Shown: in pieces, positions 30,164 through 39,200 of the stretch | Position numbering within the stretch: position 1 is the first letter of the stretch | Layout: every line of letters starts with the position of its first letter | Origin: Prosthecobacter debontii | Lineage (GTDB): Bacteria > Verrucomicrobiota > Verrucomicrobiia > Verrucomicrobiales > Verrucomicrobiaceae | Assembly: GCA_945860295.1 (NCBI GenBank) | Contig: CAMAQH010000027.1 | Coordinates: forward strand, 1-51,866 | Direction: 5' to 3' | Length of the DNA: 51,866 nt | Program-made: the position numbers and the translations under genes | The notes under the pieces: model-generated | Seen by the model: only the letters and a program-made list of their open reading frames with translations | What the model was told of the DNA's origin: nothing | Database searches by the model: none

Positions 30164-30936
30164 TGAATCTGAATCGTCGATTCATATCCATCGCGGCACG
30201 GCGTCTGGCATTCGCCGGACTGACTTTTCTCGCCAGCTCAGCCATGAGCCAAACGTCTCCCGCCATCGAAGCCAGCAGTGCCGACTCAAAACTGCGGCAG
30301 ATGGAAACGATCTATCAGCAGCAGTTGCGTGCGCGTCACATTCCAGTGCTCGGGCGCTATCTGACTGAACTTCAAAAGCAGGCTGCAACTGCAACCGATC
30401 CCAAACTCTACACGGCGGAGATTCAGCGTGTGCAAGCGATGATCAGCGCTGGCGGCGTGCTGAATTTAAATTCCGTGATGAGGGAACTCAATCCCGAGAC
30501 AGCGCCCGCAGCATCTGCGCCTGCTGCCATTCGTCCGGCGCGTGCCGTCACCACCCTGACTCCCGCCTTTGCCCGCAGCATTCAGCCTGTGCCTGAAGGC
30601 AGCGCCAGCCCTGATGCAGCCGCCATCGGCCAGATCGAGTGGCGAATCGAAACGCTGCCAGCAGGCACCTATGACTTGGTGATTCAGTATGCCTGCCCGA
30701 CCGCTAAGCCTGATCTCTTGATCGAGGCTACCTTTGCTGGGAAAAAGATCTCGAAGAATCTAGACCCATCCAAAGCAACCAAGGACATCACGAGCTATAG
30801 ACTCCTCCGCCTCGGCCAAATGACTCTGGATAAAACCACTTCCGGTGAGACGCTCAAACTCACCGCTGGCGTTGCGGGCAGTAGCAGCTTCTTTGTGCGA
30901 AACTTTGTCATCGCGCAAACGAAGCCAGCCGAGTGA
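30160..30936 (+). CDS. Secreted protein of unknown function, partner of the nuclease-fold protein
   Basis: The 258-residue protein has a signal peptide (about 1-29, ending SSAMSQ). The segment near 40-100 is helical with Gln-rich heptads, then an Ala/Pro-rich linker (about 110-130), and then a beta-rich C-terminal domain with IEWRIETLPAGTYDLVIQYACP near 162. I do not recognise a family. Start ATG 30160 is chosen because GGAGG lies at 30151-30155, five bases upstream, one of the few good ribosome binding sites here, and the ATGA overlap suggests translational coupling. The upstream gene has a similar layout (helical part plus GxYxLEL-type beta domain), so they may be related or interact. It converges with the propeller gene. 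Confidence 0.65.
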   Translation: MMNLNRRFISIAARRLAFAGLTFLASSAMSQTSPAIEASSADSKLRQMETIYQQQLRARHIPVLGRYLTELQKQAATATDPKLYTAEIQRVQAMISAGGVLNLNSVMRELNPETAPAASAPAAIRPARAVTTLTPAFARSIQPVPEGSASPDAAAIGQIEWRIETLPAGTYDLVIQYACPTAKPDLLIEATFAGKKISKNLDPSKATKDITSYRLLRLGQMTLDKTTSGETLKLTAGVAGSSSFFVRNFVIAQTKPAE

Positions 30937-30954
30937 ATCAGGGGATCTGATTCA
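30934..30954. terminator. Hairpin covering the stop codons of two convergent genes
   Basis: An 8-bp perfect stem TGAATCAG (30934-30941) with CTGATTCA (30947-30954) and a 5-nt loop GGGAT sits on both stop codons: the plus gene ends TGA at 30934-30936 and the minus gene stops at 30938-30940. Neither strand shows a T run, so it may act as a short bidirectional structure or by stem-blocked 3' processing. Confidence 0.45.
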
Positions 30955-32440
30955 ATGTGTAGGCCATGAGCCGATGCCACAATGGCGTGCCATCTTGAGC
31001 CACTATTTCAGGCAGCTCGAACTCATGCACATAGCCTGCACGCAAGTTCGCACATTCCACCGTCAGCACCGATCCATCACCTGAAAGTTGCCACGCGCTC
31101 AGTTGAAGCGCAGCCGGATCCACCTCAGGACTGCCATACTTGGCCGTGTAGGTGTAAGTGTAGCTCTGCGCTTTCGTAAGCGACCAGTTAGCAGCGCGTA
31201 CTGGCTGTGTGAAGGTGAAACGAAAGCCATCTTTGAGCGCCTCTAGCTTCTGCACTTCAAGTGGCGTTTTACCGGTCCAGACAAGACGTTGCAGGCCAAA
31301 AGAACGATTGCCGTAGCTGTTCCATCCACGATTCGATTGGCCGACGATCATAGAGCCATCAGCGAGGAAGTTAAGCGTGAGAGTTGCGCTTTGCAGACCA
31401 CTGATAAAGGGGAAGCACGCGCCCTGATACTCGCCACCGACCTTCTCCATGAAGACACGGTTCACGCCAGAGAGCACGAATTCACCGACGAACATTTGTT
31501 TCTCAAACGGGCCAAATTTTCCACCTGTCAGATCACAGCGCAGACCGGTCGTGCTTTGACCAAATTTCACATACGGCAGCCACACGGCAGGCAGGCAGTA
31601 ACCGGGCACCTGAGTCACGGCCTCGGCCACCGTGATTCCATCGAGCACTTTGGCAGAAGGCTTCACGGGAGAGTCAGCACGCTTTGCGTCTATCAGTGAG
31701 TCCGCGTGACCAAAAAAGGCACCTTTACGAATGTGCATGATAGGACTCGTTGGCGTCCAGTTGCCCTGCTGATCCGTGCCAAAGATGTCGCCCTCTGCAT
31801 TCAAGCCGATGCCGCACGGGCTGCGAAAACCAGCACTATATCCCACGGCCTTCGTGCTGCCTTTCGGAGTCATCACTGACCATCCACGCCAGAGCGCATG
31901 CTTGGCTTCATCCCCGGCTCCATCCCACTTCTTGCCCATGCTGCAATTGAGCGTGTTGTGCATGTTTCCAGCATGATCAAAGACCGGTCCATAAGCATAC
32001 TCATGGTAGGCTCCTGAGACGCCCCAGCCATGAGCCACGCAGAGATACTCATCTGCTGTGCCGTCGTCATCTGCATCACGCAGTCGTGTCACTTCGGAGC
32101 GCTGAGTCACATACAGCGCGCCCTCATGCCAGGCTAGGCCGAGGATTTCATGCATGCCTTTAGCAAACAACTTGTAGCCGAGGTTTTCCGCATTCGGTGG
32201 CTCAGCGGATGGATTCTGAATGATCCACACCTCGCCTTTACGAATCGATACAGCGAGCTTGCCATCAGGCATCACGGCTAGGCCGCTAGCCTCCATGTTT
32301 ATGCCCTTTGGTAGCTCATAGCTGAGGGTGCGATAATACTCAGACGAGTCCTGGGCGTGGAGAGCCGCGCTCAAGCACATTGCCGCCAGAAACTGAAAAC
32401 TGAGAACTGAAAATTGAGAACTGAAAACTGGTTCTACCAT
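30938..32440 (-). CDS. Secreted beta-propeller protein (DUF7133/PVC heme-binding-like)
   Basis: The 500-residue protein has a signal peptide in its first 29 residues, followed by a six-bladed-type propeller of the L-sorbosone/DUF7133 class. Visible segments are KGINMEASGLAVMPDGKLAVSI near residue 45, VTRLRDADDDGTADEY near 116, GYSAGFRSPCGIGLNAEGDIFGTDQQGNW near 200 and LVWTGKTPLEV near 385. The C-terminal part (about 390-500) is a beta sandwich-like domain. The Asp-rich DADDDGTADEY could bind calcium. The gene overlaps the five-haem cytochrome gene by 7 bases, so the two are co-expressed and could form one electron-transfer complex. The signal peptide codons 4-18 are built from an ACTGAAA-type tandem repeat. 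No true active site is seen. Confidence 0.75.
   Translation of the reverse strand: MVEPVFSSQFSVLSFQFLAAMCLSAALHAQDSSEYYRTLSYELPKGINMEASGLAVMPDGKLAVSIRKGEVWIIQNPSAEPPNAENLGYKLFAKGMHEILGLAWHEGALYVTQRSEVTRLRDADDDGTADEYLCVAHGWGVSGAYHEYAYGPVFDHAGNMHNTLNCSMGKKWDGAGDEAKHALWRGWSVMTPKGSTKAVGYSAGFRSPCGIGLNAEGDIFGTDQQGNWTPTSPIMHIRKGAFFGHADSLIDAKRADSPVKPSAKVLDGITVAEAVTQVPGYCLPAVWLPYVKFGQSTTGLRCDLTGGKFGPFEKQMFVGEFVLSGVNRVFMEKVGGEYQGACFPFISGLQSATLTLNFLADGSMIVGQSNRGWNSYGNRSFGLQRLVWTGKTPLEVQKLEALKDGFRFTFTQPVRAANWSLTKAQSYTYTYTAKYGSPEVDPAALQLSAWQLSGDGSVLTVECANLRAGYVHEFELPEIVAQDGTPLWHRLMAYTLNQIP
32389..32431. repeat. ACTGAAA-type tandem repeat forming the signal peptide N-region
   Basis: Plus-strand units such as GAAACTGAAAACTGAGAACT repeat with little change (AACTGAAAA, ACTGAGA, AACTGAAAA, TTGAGA, AACTGAAAA). 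In the minus-strand gene they encode a Ser/Gln/Phe/Leu-rich run (FSSQFSVLSFQF) that forms part of the signal peptide. The repeats sit in codons 4-18, immediately after the start codon. Confidence 0.7.
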
Positions 32441-34644
32441 GACAAGACCTCCTTCTTCTCTTCACCGTTGATATTGATCGTGTGCTCGAAACACTTGCCA
32501 TTCAGCGTCGGGCGCAGCGTGTCCTCGACAGATTTACCGTCGCTTTGGTAGAGGAAAGTAGGCACACCTTGTTTGTCGAGTTTGTAGCCCATGAACTCGC
32601 GCGTCCCAGGCTCCACTGACAGCGTCTTGATTTCAGTTCCGAGCGGCTTGATTGGCACCATCTCACGGCTTTGCCAGTTGCTCATGGCATCCAGGAATCG
32701 TCCTTTCCAAATCAACACCCAGCGCGATTGGGCGGCATCAAACACGGCATGGATACCCTGCGGAAAACCAACCCCAATGGCATGAGAACCTGCACCCTCG
32801 ATGAAACTACGAAAGACCAACGGCTTACCGAGCTTCTCGGGCTTCAATTCAAAATCTTCAGTCGATATCAATCCCTCTGGCAAGGGCTGACCTTCGATCT
32901 CTTTGAGATAAGTCCAGATGGACTCAATCTCTTGGTCTGCCTTCTTCCGACCGATGAACATCGGTGGCATCATCGTGCCCATTTGAGTAGCCTGCGGATT
33001 GAGAAGTAGCTCTTTAAAATACTCCGGCTGCAAGCGCTCCACCGTGTGCGTGAGTCGGATCACTGGTGGCCCGAGTGACTTGCGATCTTTTAAACCATGG
33101 CACGCGATGCAAGCCAGCCCCTTGGCTCCCATTAAAATACGTCCAGCTTCCGCCCGATGATGTTTCAGCAGACCGCTCACATCAATCGTGACCGGAGTCT
33201 CGCGCTTGTCGGTTTCTGGCAAAAGATCAACGAGCATCTCCGTCTGCGCCTGACCGAAGTTCGGCATCCTTGTGTCCATGTAGGGCCGCACGCTGCCGCC
33301 TTCAGCATAGAGCACCTTTTGCAGCCATCCGCGCGTCAGCTTGCGCCCCACGTTGTCGAGATTCGGTGGCAGGTACGCCAGCTCACCGAGCGATTCCGCG
33401 CTGCCATCATTGGAGCCAAAATACTGCGCGCGCGGATCTTCGGGACCACCCTTGCCATCGCGATCATGGCAGGCGTAGCAGTTCAGTCGGCTCATCTGCC
33501 AGTCCACTTTCTGCGCCGCCGTCAGCACCGGCGCATTCTGTTTTTGAATGGAATTGATAGCCAATCGCAGCGCGCGCTTCTGCAGGTCATTCAAGTCATA
33601 GCGTGGAACGCCAGTGGGCTGTTTATCAGCAAGGCAGCCATTCGTGGGCTTCACAGCAGTCAGACTGGTCGGGCGAGTCGGACCAGTCTGACCAGTCTGA
33701 TGGCATGCGACACAGTTCATGCTGGCAAACAATGCCTTGCCCTTTTCGACGCCTTGCTTCGGTATCTTCAGTGCAGCACGCTCGGTCGCTTTCTCCGCAG
33801 TGCGCCCGCTATGAAGATAGGCAGCAATGTCTGCTGACTCTTGCTCACTGAGGCGCATGTTCGGCATCCGTCCCGATGGGCGATGCGACAGTGGATCATA
33901 TAGGAAATGTGCTAGCGAGTTCACATCATAGGCATCAGCCAAAGAAATCGGCACTGAGCCAAGCCCTGGCTTCTCCAACCCAACTTCAGCAGAGATCTTG
34001 GCAGGACGATAATCCGTCGCCGGTTGATGACAGGCCACGCAGCCGACCTTGTGATAAAGCGAGTTGCCGTGCTCCTGATCTCCCGTAACGGAAGGCGTCA
34101 GCGTGCCGCCTGAGGAAGACTCGCGTCTTCCGCTACGCAGGCCGCTCAGATATTCCGTCAAAGCTTCGACCTTCTCCACATCACCTTCTTCACCTGCAAA
34201 GAGACCGGGCATTTGCGTGCCTTTTTTCCGATGCTGTGGACTGCGAATCATAAGCCAAAGCGTGTCAGCATCCAGGCGCGAACCCACAGCATTAAGATTG
34301 GGTCCAGGCTTTACTGACAAGCGCTCCTTCCATGAATCCGGCGCGCTGTGACAGGCCGTGCAGTTCAGCTCGGCAAGAAGCAGGTAACCGCCCTCGACTA
34401 CATGCTCATCAGGATCTTCAGGCAGATAAAACTGATCAAAGTTGAAGACGTAAGCATGCTTGATCGGCTCAGCTTGGAGCGGATGAGCTCGCGCTGACAA
34501 GGCGCTGAGGAGGAAGATGATCGAGAGCAGCGCGCAATGACGAATGATGAATGATGAATGACGAAATAATGGCACTGCACAAATGGCAAAAGGCATGATT
34601 GGTTCGGATTTCGAGCTTCGGATTTCGTCATGCTTCATTCTCAC
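32434..34644 (-). CDS. Five-haem c-type cytochrome protein with C-terminal domain
   Basis: This product (736 residues from the GTG) has five CxxCH haem c motifs: CTACH near residue 94, CVACH near 201 and 310, CYACH near 388 and CIACH near 511. They are grouped in typical cytochrome domains, and a beta-rich C-terminal region (about 590-736) follows. An N-terminal signal peptide is present. It is therefore a periplasmic electron carrier. GTG 34644 overlaps the DJ-1 stop (GTGA); ATG 34638 or ATG 34596 are alternatives. The first 40 residues are encoded partly by repeat DNA (HSSFIIRH), and the gene also holds two palindromic elements, at 33659-33700 and 34114-34131. The 7-base overlap with the propeller gene suggests joint expression. 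Confidence 0.85.
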   Translation of the reverse strand: MRMKHDEIRSSKSEPIMPFAICAVPLFRHSSFIIRHCALLSIIFLLSALSARAHPLQAEPIKHAYVFNFDQFYLPEDPDEHVVEGGYLLLAELNCTACHSAPDSWKERLSVKPGPNLNAVGSRLDADTLWLMIRSPQHRKKGTQMPGLFAGEEGDVEKVEALTEYLSGLRSGRRESSSGGTLTPSVTGDQEHGNSLYHKVGCVACHQPATDYRPAKISAEVGLEKPGLGSVPISLADAYDVNSLAHFLYDPLSHRPSGRMPNMRLSEQESADIAAYLHSGRTAEKATERAALKIPKQGVEKGKALFASMNCVACHQTGQTGPTRPTSLTAVKPTNGCLADKQPTGVPRYDLNDLQKRALRLAINSIQKQNAPVLTAAQKVDWQMSRLNCYACHDRDGKGGPEDPRAQYFGSNDGSAESLGELAYLPPNLDNVGRKLTRGWLQKVLYAEGGSVRPYMDTRMPNFGQAQTEMLVDLLPETDKRETPVTIDVSGLLKHHRAEAGRILMGAKGLACIACHGLKDRKSLGPPVIRLTHTVERLQPEYFKELLLNPQATQMGTMMPPMFIGRKKADQEIESIWTYLKEIEGQPLPEGLISTEDFELKPEKLGKPLVFRSFIEGAGSHAIGVGFPQGIHAVFDAAQSRWVLIWKGRFLDAMSNWQSREMVPIKPLGTEIKTLSVEPGTREFMGYKLDKQGVPTFLYQSDGKSVEDTLRPTLNGKCFEHTININGEEKKEVLSW
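33659..33700. repeat. Coding palindromic repeat in the five-haem cytochrome gene
   Basis: GTCAGACTGGTC (33659-33670) is the exact reverse complement of GACCAGTCTGAC (33681-33692), with a 10-nt loop and a further GACCAGTCTGA-like copy to 33700. In the minus-strand gene it gives HQTGQTGPTRPTSLTAV right after the third haem motif. The core and reading phase match the element at 13645-13676. Confidence 0.75.
34114..34131. repeat. GGAAGAC palindrome within the five-haem cytochrome gene
   Basis: GGAAGAC at 34114-34120 and GTCTTCC at 34125-34131 form a 7-bp stem around TCGC. In the minus-strand gene it is read as part of LRSGRRESSSGG, between haem motifs 1 and 2. It looks like an inserted low-complexity element, but only one copy was noticed in the window. 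Confidence 0.5.
34537..34564. repeat. ATGACGA heptamer array in a signal peptide
   Basis: Four head-to-tail heptamers (ATGACGA, ATGATGA, ATGATGA, ATGACGA) on the plus strand. In the minus-strand cytochrome gene they are read as RHSSFIIRH, part of the predicted signal peptide. It is the reverse complement of the array before thyA at 10265-10299. Confidence 0.75.
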
Positions 34645-35216
34645 ACGCCCATCTTCGCACGCTCAGCATCTAGTGCTTTAATCCACGGGCCGATGAAGTG
34701 TCCGCTATCGTGATAAGTACGGCCTGAATACATGTGCTGGTCGATCACGCAGGGTTCATTCACATAGATGCCTCCGCAGATTTCGAGGTCGAACTTGCAC
34801 TTCGCCACGGTGGCCATGCGCAGCCCATTGACGATGTTCGCACGCGCTGGGATTTCAACGCCATGACAGACGCTGGCACAGGGCTTTTTATTGTCCCAAA
34901 ACCACTTGGTGAGGCGGATGAGATCGGCGTCCTCGCGAATGTATTCTGGAGCGCGGCCACCACTGAAAAAAATACCCACGTACTCCTCAGGCTTGACGTC
35001 AGCAAAGGTGATGTCGGCATCAATCGAGTAGCCTTCCCACTCCTTCGTGATCGTCCAACCGGGCTTCACTTCATGCAGCACCATCTGATACCTCCGCTTT
35101 TCCGGCGCGGCGATAATGGGTTTGTAGCCGCTCTCGATGAGGCGGTAATAAGGATACAGAGTGTCCACGGTTTCCGTGGCGTCACCGATGATGAGGAGGA
35201 CTTTGGGTTCGGGCAT
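34641..35216 (-). CDS. DJ-1/PfpI family protein
   Basis: The 191-residue protein is a class I glutamine amidotransferase-like DJ-1/PfpI member. The nucleophile elbow reads ASVCHGVEIP near residue 115, with the reactive Cys followed by His and Gly, and a preceding FFSGGRAPEYIRED segment (near 84) gives the conserved GG. Members act as peptidases, chaperones, deglycases or hydrolases; the substrate is unknown. There is no signal peptide, so it acts in the cytoplasm, unlike the secreted neighbours. It lies 34 bases after the TIM-barrel gene, and its stop overlaps the start of the cytochrome gene, so the four genes from 36144 to 30938 appear to be one transcript. Confidence 0.85.
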   Translation of the reverse strand: MPEPKVLLIIGDATETVDTLYPYYRLIESGYKPIIAAPEKRRYQMVLHEVKPGWTITKEWEGYSIDADITFADVKPEEYVGIFFSGGRAPEYIREDADLIRLTKWFWDNKKPCASVCHGVEIPARANIVNGLRMATVAKCKFDLEICGGIYVNEPCVIDQHMYSGRTYHDSGHFIGPWIKALDAERAKMGV

Positions 35217-35250
35217 AAAAGCAGGATTTTGTGAGTGTCGGTTGAGTGGA

Positions 35251-36144
35251 TTAAATCAAGGCATCAAGATGGTTCTTTGCTCGCAAAATTTCAGCAGTAA
35301 CCTCTGCCGACGTTGGCATAATAGGGATGCCGCGTGGAGTTGGGTGCATGAAGATTTCCGTGGGGCCTGTGAACTTAATTTCTCTGAGTGCAGCCAGCAG
35401 AGGCTTCCAATCCAGTTTGCCGCGCCCTGGAAGCTGCTGGATCTCATCTTCCTTCGGCATCGGTTTCATACAACCCAGGCCGTGTTCCCAGGCATAGAAG
35501 AGCGTCATCTTCTGGTCTGTATGCTTGATAAGATCAGTTAGCAGGGCGGTGTCTTGCGGAAGATGATAAGGAGCCAGGGCGATCCCGAGCCCAGGAATGT
35601 TGCGGATGTCATCGGCCAGCCAGCGCAGTGAGTCAGGCGTGTCGATGAGATTGTTGATATGGTTCTCGATGCCAATCTCGACTCCATGCTCAGCCGCGAT
35701 TGCGGCGTGCGGCTTCATCTTCTCCACGAAGTCCTTCACGTTCTTCTTCAGTTGTTCAGGCGTGACCTTGAACTCCCCAGCCCCGCCTGTGACGATGAAA
35801 GATCCACCCAACTGCTTAACGAGCTTGATTTCATTCGCCAAAGCAAAGGGTCCGAGATCATAGCGCGTGGTGCCACCAAAACTGATCATGTGATCCTTGA
35901 GCATCGCCTCAAATTTCTCCACGCCGATGACGTCCAACTCCTCGCGCTGTGTGCCGTGTTTTTTTGGCCAAAGTTCGATACCAGTCGCACCGGTCTTTTT
36001 CGCCTCTGGCAGGATTTCGGCCAGAGGCAGATTGCCATACATGCTGGAGGCCAGCATGTAGTTTAGATTCCACTCGTTTGTAGCAGCGCAGGCTGGTACG
36101 GCTGCGAGTGCAGTCAGGGATTGGATGAAATGACGACGGTTCAT
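35251..36144 (-). CDS. Sugar phosphate isomerase/epimerase-like TIM-barrel protein
   Basis: The 297-residue protein begins with a Tat-like/Sec signal (MNRRHFIQSLTALAAVPACAA), so it is probably exported. The rest is a xylose isomerase-like TIM barrel: IELWPKKHG near residue 55, VEIGIENHINN near 155 (Glu of the metal site), LAPYH near 190 and EIFMHP near 263. In the common GLxxDxxH motif the Asp is replaced by Ala here (GIALAPYHL), so metal binding may be altered; I have seen similar forms in PVC proteins. It heads the minus-strand cluster with the DJ-1, cytochrome and propeller genes, which hints at sugar or lactone conversion coupled to electron transfer. Exact reaction unknown. Confidence 0.8.
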   Translation of the reverse strand: MNRRHFIQSLTALAAVPACAATNEWNLNYMLASSMYGNLPLAEILPEAKKTGATGIELWPKKHGTQREELDVIGVEKFEAMLKDHMISFGGTTRYDLGPFALANEIKLVKQLGGSFIVTGGAGEFKVTPEQLKKNVKDFVEKMKPHAAIAAEHGVEIGIENHINNLIDTPDSLRWLADDIRNIPGLGIALAPYHLPQDTALLTDLIKHTDQKMTLFYAWEHGLGCMKPMPKEDEIQQLPGRGKLDWKPLLAALREIKFTGPTEIFMHPTPRGIPIMPTSAEVTAEILRAKNHLDALI

Positions 36145-36280
36145 GGCGTGCTAATAAAACCGCAAACTCTCCACATCTTCCTTCAGCATTCACACCTACT
36201 TCCTCAGATTTTGCGGCTGATCAGAATCGAATAAAGTCGAAGAGGCGAGTGGTCTGCGACACACTTGCACTCCGTTTAAT

Positions 36281-39200
36281 CTACTTCATCGGATGCAGCT
36301 TCAGCAGCTCGTCCGTCGTGAAGAGCATCATGCGGCCGGGGTTGGCGGCGCGGACGGCTTTGACTTCGGCGGGGGTGATTGGGTCGGCTTTGTTGCCGAA
36401 GTGGTTGCGGACGAAGGTGAGGACGTTGGCGAGTTCTTCGTCTTTGAGCATGCCGCCGAAGGGAGTCATGGGGACCTGGCCGTTGTATTCTTTGTCGCCG
36501 ACTTTGATGGGGCCCATGAGGCCGTACATGGCGATCTTGATGAGGCGATCGCGGTCGCTGGTGACCCAGGGGCTGTTGACGATGCTGGGAAAGGCGGGAT
36601 CGAGGCCGGCACCATTTGGCTGATGACAGGTGACGCAGTGGCCTTCGCGGAAATAGACTTCCTGACCGGCGGTGAATTGGCCTTTGGCGACTGCGCTGAG
36701 ATGCGCGGGCGGCAGGACGGCTTTGTACTCGGGGCGCACGACTTCGATGACGCCAGCGAGGCGATCCGCAGCGGTTTTGGCGGCGGCTTTGTTCCAATCA
36801 TCGAGCGGGAGCTTGGAGGCGATGGCGACGATGTTTTTCGCGGCGGGAATGTTCGGCAACCATGAAGCGGCGACGATGGCTTCGAGGCGCACGCGGCCGT
36901 GTTCGTCCGCAGCGGCTTTTTCGAGCAAGGCGACGTGATCGGCAATGCGATGCGTGTTGTAGCGCAACACACGCACGGCGGCGGCGCGGGCGTGGAAGTC
37001 GCTGGAGGCGAGAAGTTCGCGGAGCAGGCCTTCATCGGCCTGATTGAGGCCCCAAGTAGTCCAGAGAGCTTCGAGCTTGGCGTGCGTTTCATTTTGCTTG
37101 GCAGCCCAGGCTTTAACCGCAGGGAGGACTTCGCTGGCGGGACGACCGCGCAGCTCACGGCGGGTGCGGTAGCGTTCACGCAGCTCGGGGGCCTTCAAGT
37201 TTTCCAATAGCGCGGCGATGGGGGCTTCGGCGACGGGCGCGGCCTTCACGAGCGGGCGGCTCGGATAGGTGATGCGGTAGATGCGGCCATGCACATGATC
37301 ACGCAGCGGATCGCGGGCGTTGTGCTGCATGTGGCCGATGAGCACGTTGTGCCAGTCGATGACGTAGAGGCTGCCATCGGGTGCAAATTCGAGATCGACG
37401 GGGCGGAAGTTGCCGTCGGTGCTCTTTAACAAGTCGTGGCGATGCGCGGTCTTCCAACCGGTGCCGTCGTCTTCGATTTTCACCTGCTTCACGCCGAGGA
37501 AACCGATGGCGTTACCGTAGATGAGGTCGCCCTGCACTTCGTCAGGGAAATGGCGGCTGCTGACGATCTCGAGGCCGCTGGTCGGACGCACTTTGTGGTC
37601 TGGTGGGACGAGATCGGCGGTGGAAGGCGTCTTGCTGCCAAAGGCGGGCTTTACTTCGACAGGCAGAGCCCAGTTCATGGTTGTGCCAGAAGTGTGGAGC
37701 AGGAAATCCTGGCCCCATTGATCAAACGTGAAACCCCAAGGATTCGGGATACTCATCTGGATGGTGCGCTCCAGCATGCCACGCTGCGGGCTATAGCGGA
37801 AGAAGCCGCCATCGACGCAGCGCACGGGGCCGTAGGGCGTTTCGATGTTTGAGTGGAGGAAGACGCCCTCGCAGAGCATGAAGGCACCGCTTGGGTCGGC
37901 GGTGAAGGCACTGATCGCGTGATGCGTGTCATGCGTGTCGAAGCCGCCGAGCACGATCTCCATGCTGTCGGCCTTGTCGTCGCCGTTGGTATCGCGGATG
38001 AGCACAAGATTCGGCTCCTGCGTCACATACACGCCTTCCGGTGCAAACTCGAAGCCGATGGGCAGATGCAGCTTGTCAGCGAAGACGGTTTCCTTGTCGG
38101 CTTTGCCATCACCGTTCGTGTCTTCATAGATGAGCAGCTTGTCGTCCGGCATCGCATCACCGGGGCGATAATGCGGATAGGTCGGCATTGTGGCGACCCA
38201 CAGGCGGCCTTTGTTGTCGAAGCTCATCTGCATCGGGTTCGCGAGGTTCGGGAATTCTTTTTCGGAGGCGAAAAGCTCGACCTTGTAGCCCTCCGGCACG
38301 GTGAGGGACTTCACAGCTTCTTCGCCATAAAGATACTTCTCGCTGCCGTTCTTAGCGCTCGGTGCGTAGTTCGTCGGCACGGGTGGTAGCACGTGGGTCT
38401 TGCTGTCATCGACTTTGATCTCGGTCGTTTTGCTGCTGGCGACGTTGTGGATCAAATCATCGCGCAGCGCGGTCATCTCGCGGGTCTTCTTGATCTCATC
38501 GGGATAGTTTTGCGGGCCATACGGACTGTAGCGGCGGCCATGGGCATGCACGCCGTTGAGGATGTTGTAGTCGCTGTTCCAGAACCAATCCCTCTCCTTC
38601 ACCGCCGCGAGCACTTTAGCCGGATCAGCCTTCGATTCGCGGCTCTGGTGGCCGTAGATGCCTGTGGCGAGTAGTTCAGCGATTTGCTCATAACCTTTCT
38701 CCGTCGGCACAAAGCCACCGGAGGTGAAGGACTCGCCGCCTTTGGAGTAAATCGACTTCGTGGGCGAGAAGAGATCGATATAAGTGAGCTTGTGCTTCTT
38801 CGCGACGTTCTCGATGGCGGCGGCGTAGAGCAGCAGGTTGGAGTTCTCCACGTCGCCCTTGGGCAGATCACGTTTCGCGCTTTGATCTTCATACGCGATG
38901 GGGCTGGCGAGCACGATTCGCGGCGCAGCCTTGCCGTTGTAGGCCTTGCTCAATGTGTGAACGACCCACGCATCGAGTTCCGCCTCAAAGTTGCCCACTT
39001 TGCTCGGGCCGTCGAAAGACTCGTTGTAGCCGAAGAAACCAACCACTGTGTCCGCCTTCAGATGCGTCAGCCACTGATCCGGCGTGGCGTAAAAGCCCTG
39101 GCCGTTGTGAATAGGCTTGTCGGGATGGAATTTCTCCGCGCCGGGGAATGCCCACTGCGACGCACGCGATGGATGCGGACGGAAGCCCGGTGTGTCGCCG

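Noticed and set aside
36293-36865. Long plus-strand open frame opposite the giant fusion
   Set aside because: It is an antisense shadow of the GC-rich HEAT and cytochrome region; it shows no family pattern, whereas the minus frame is clearly protein-like.
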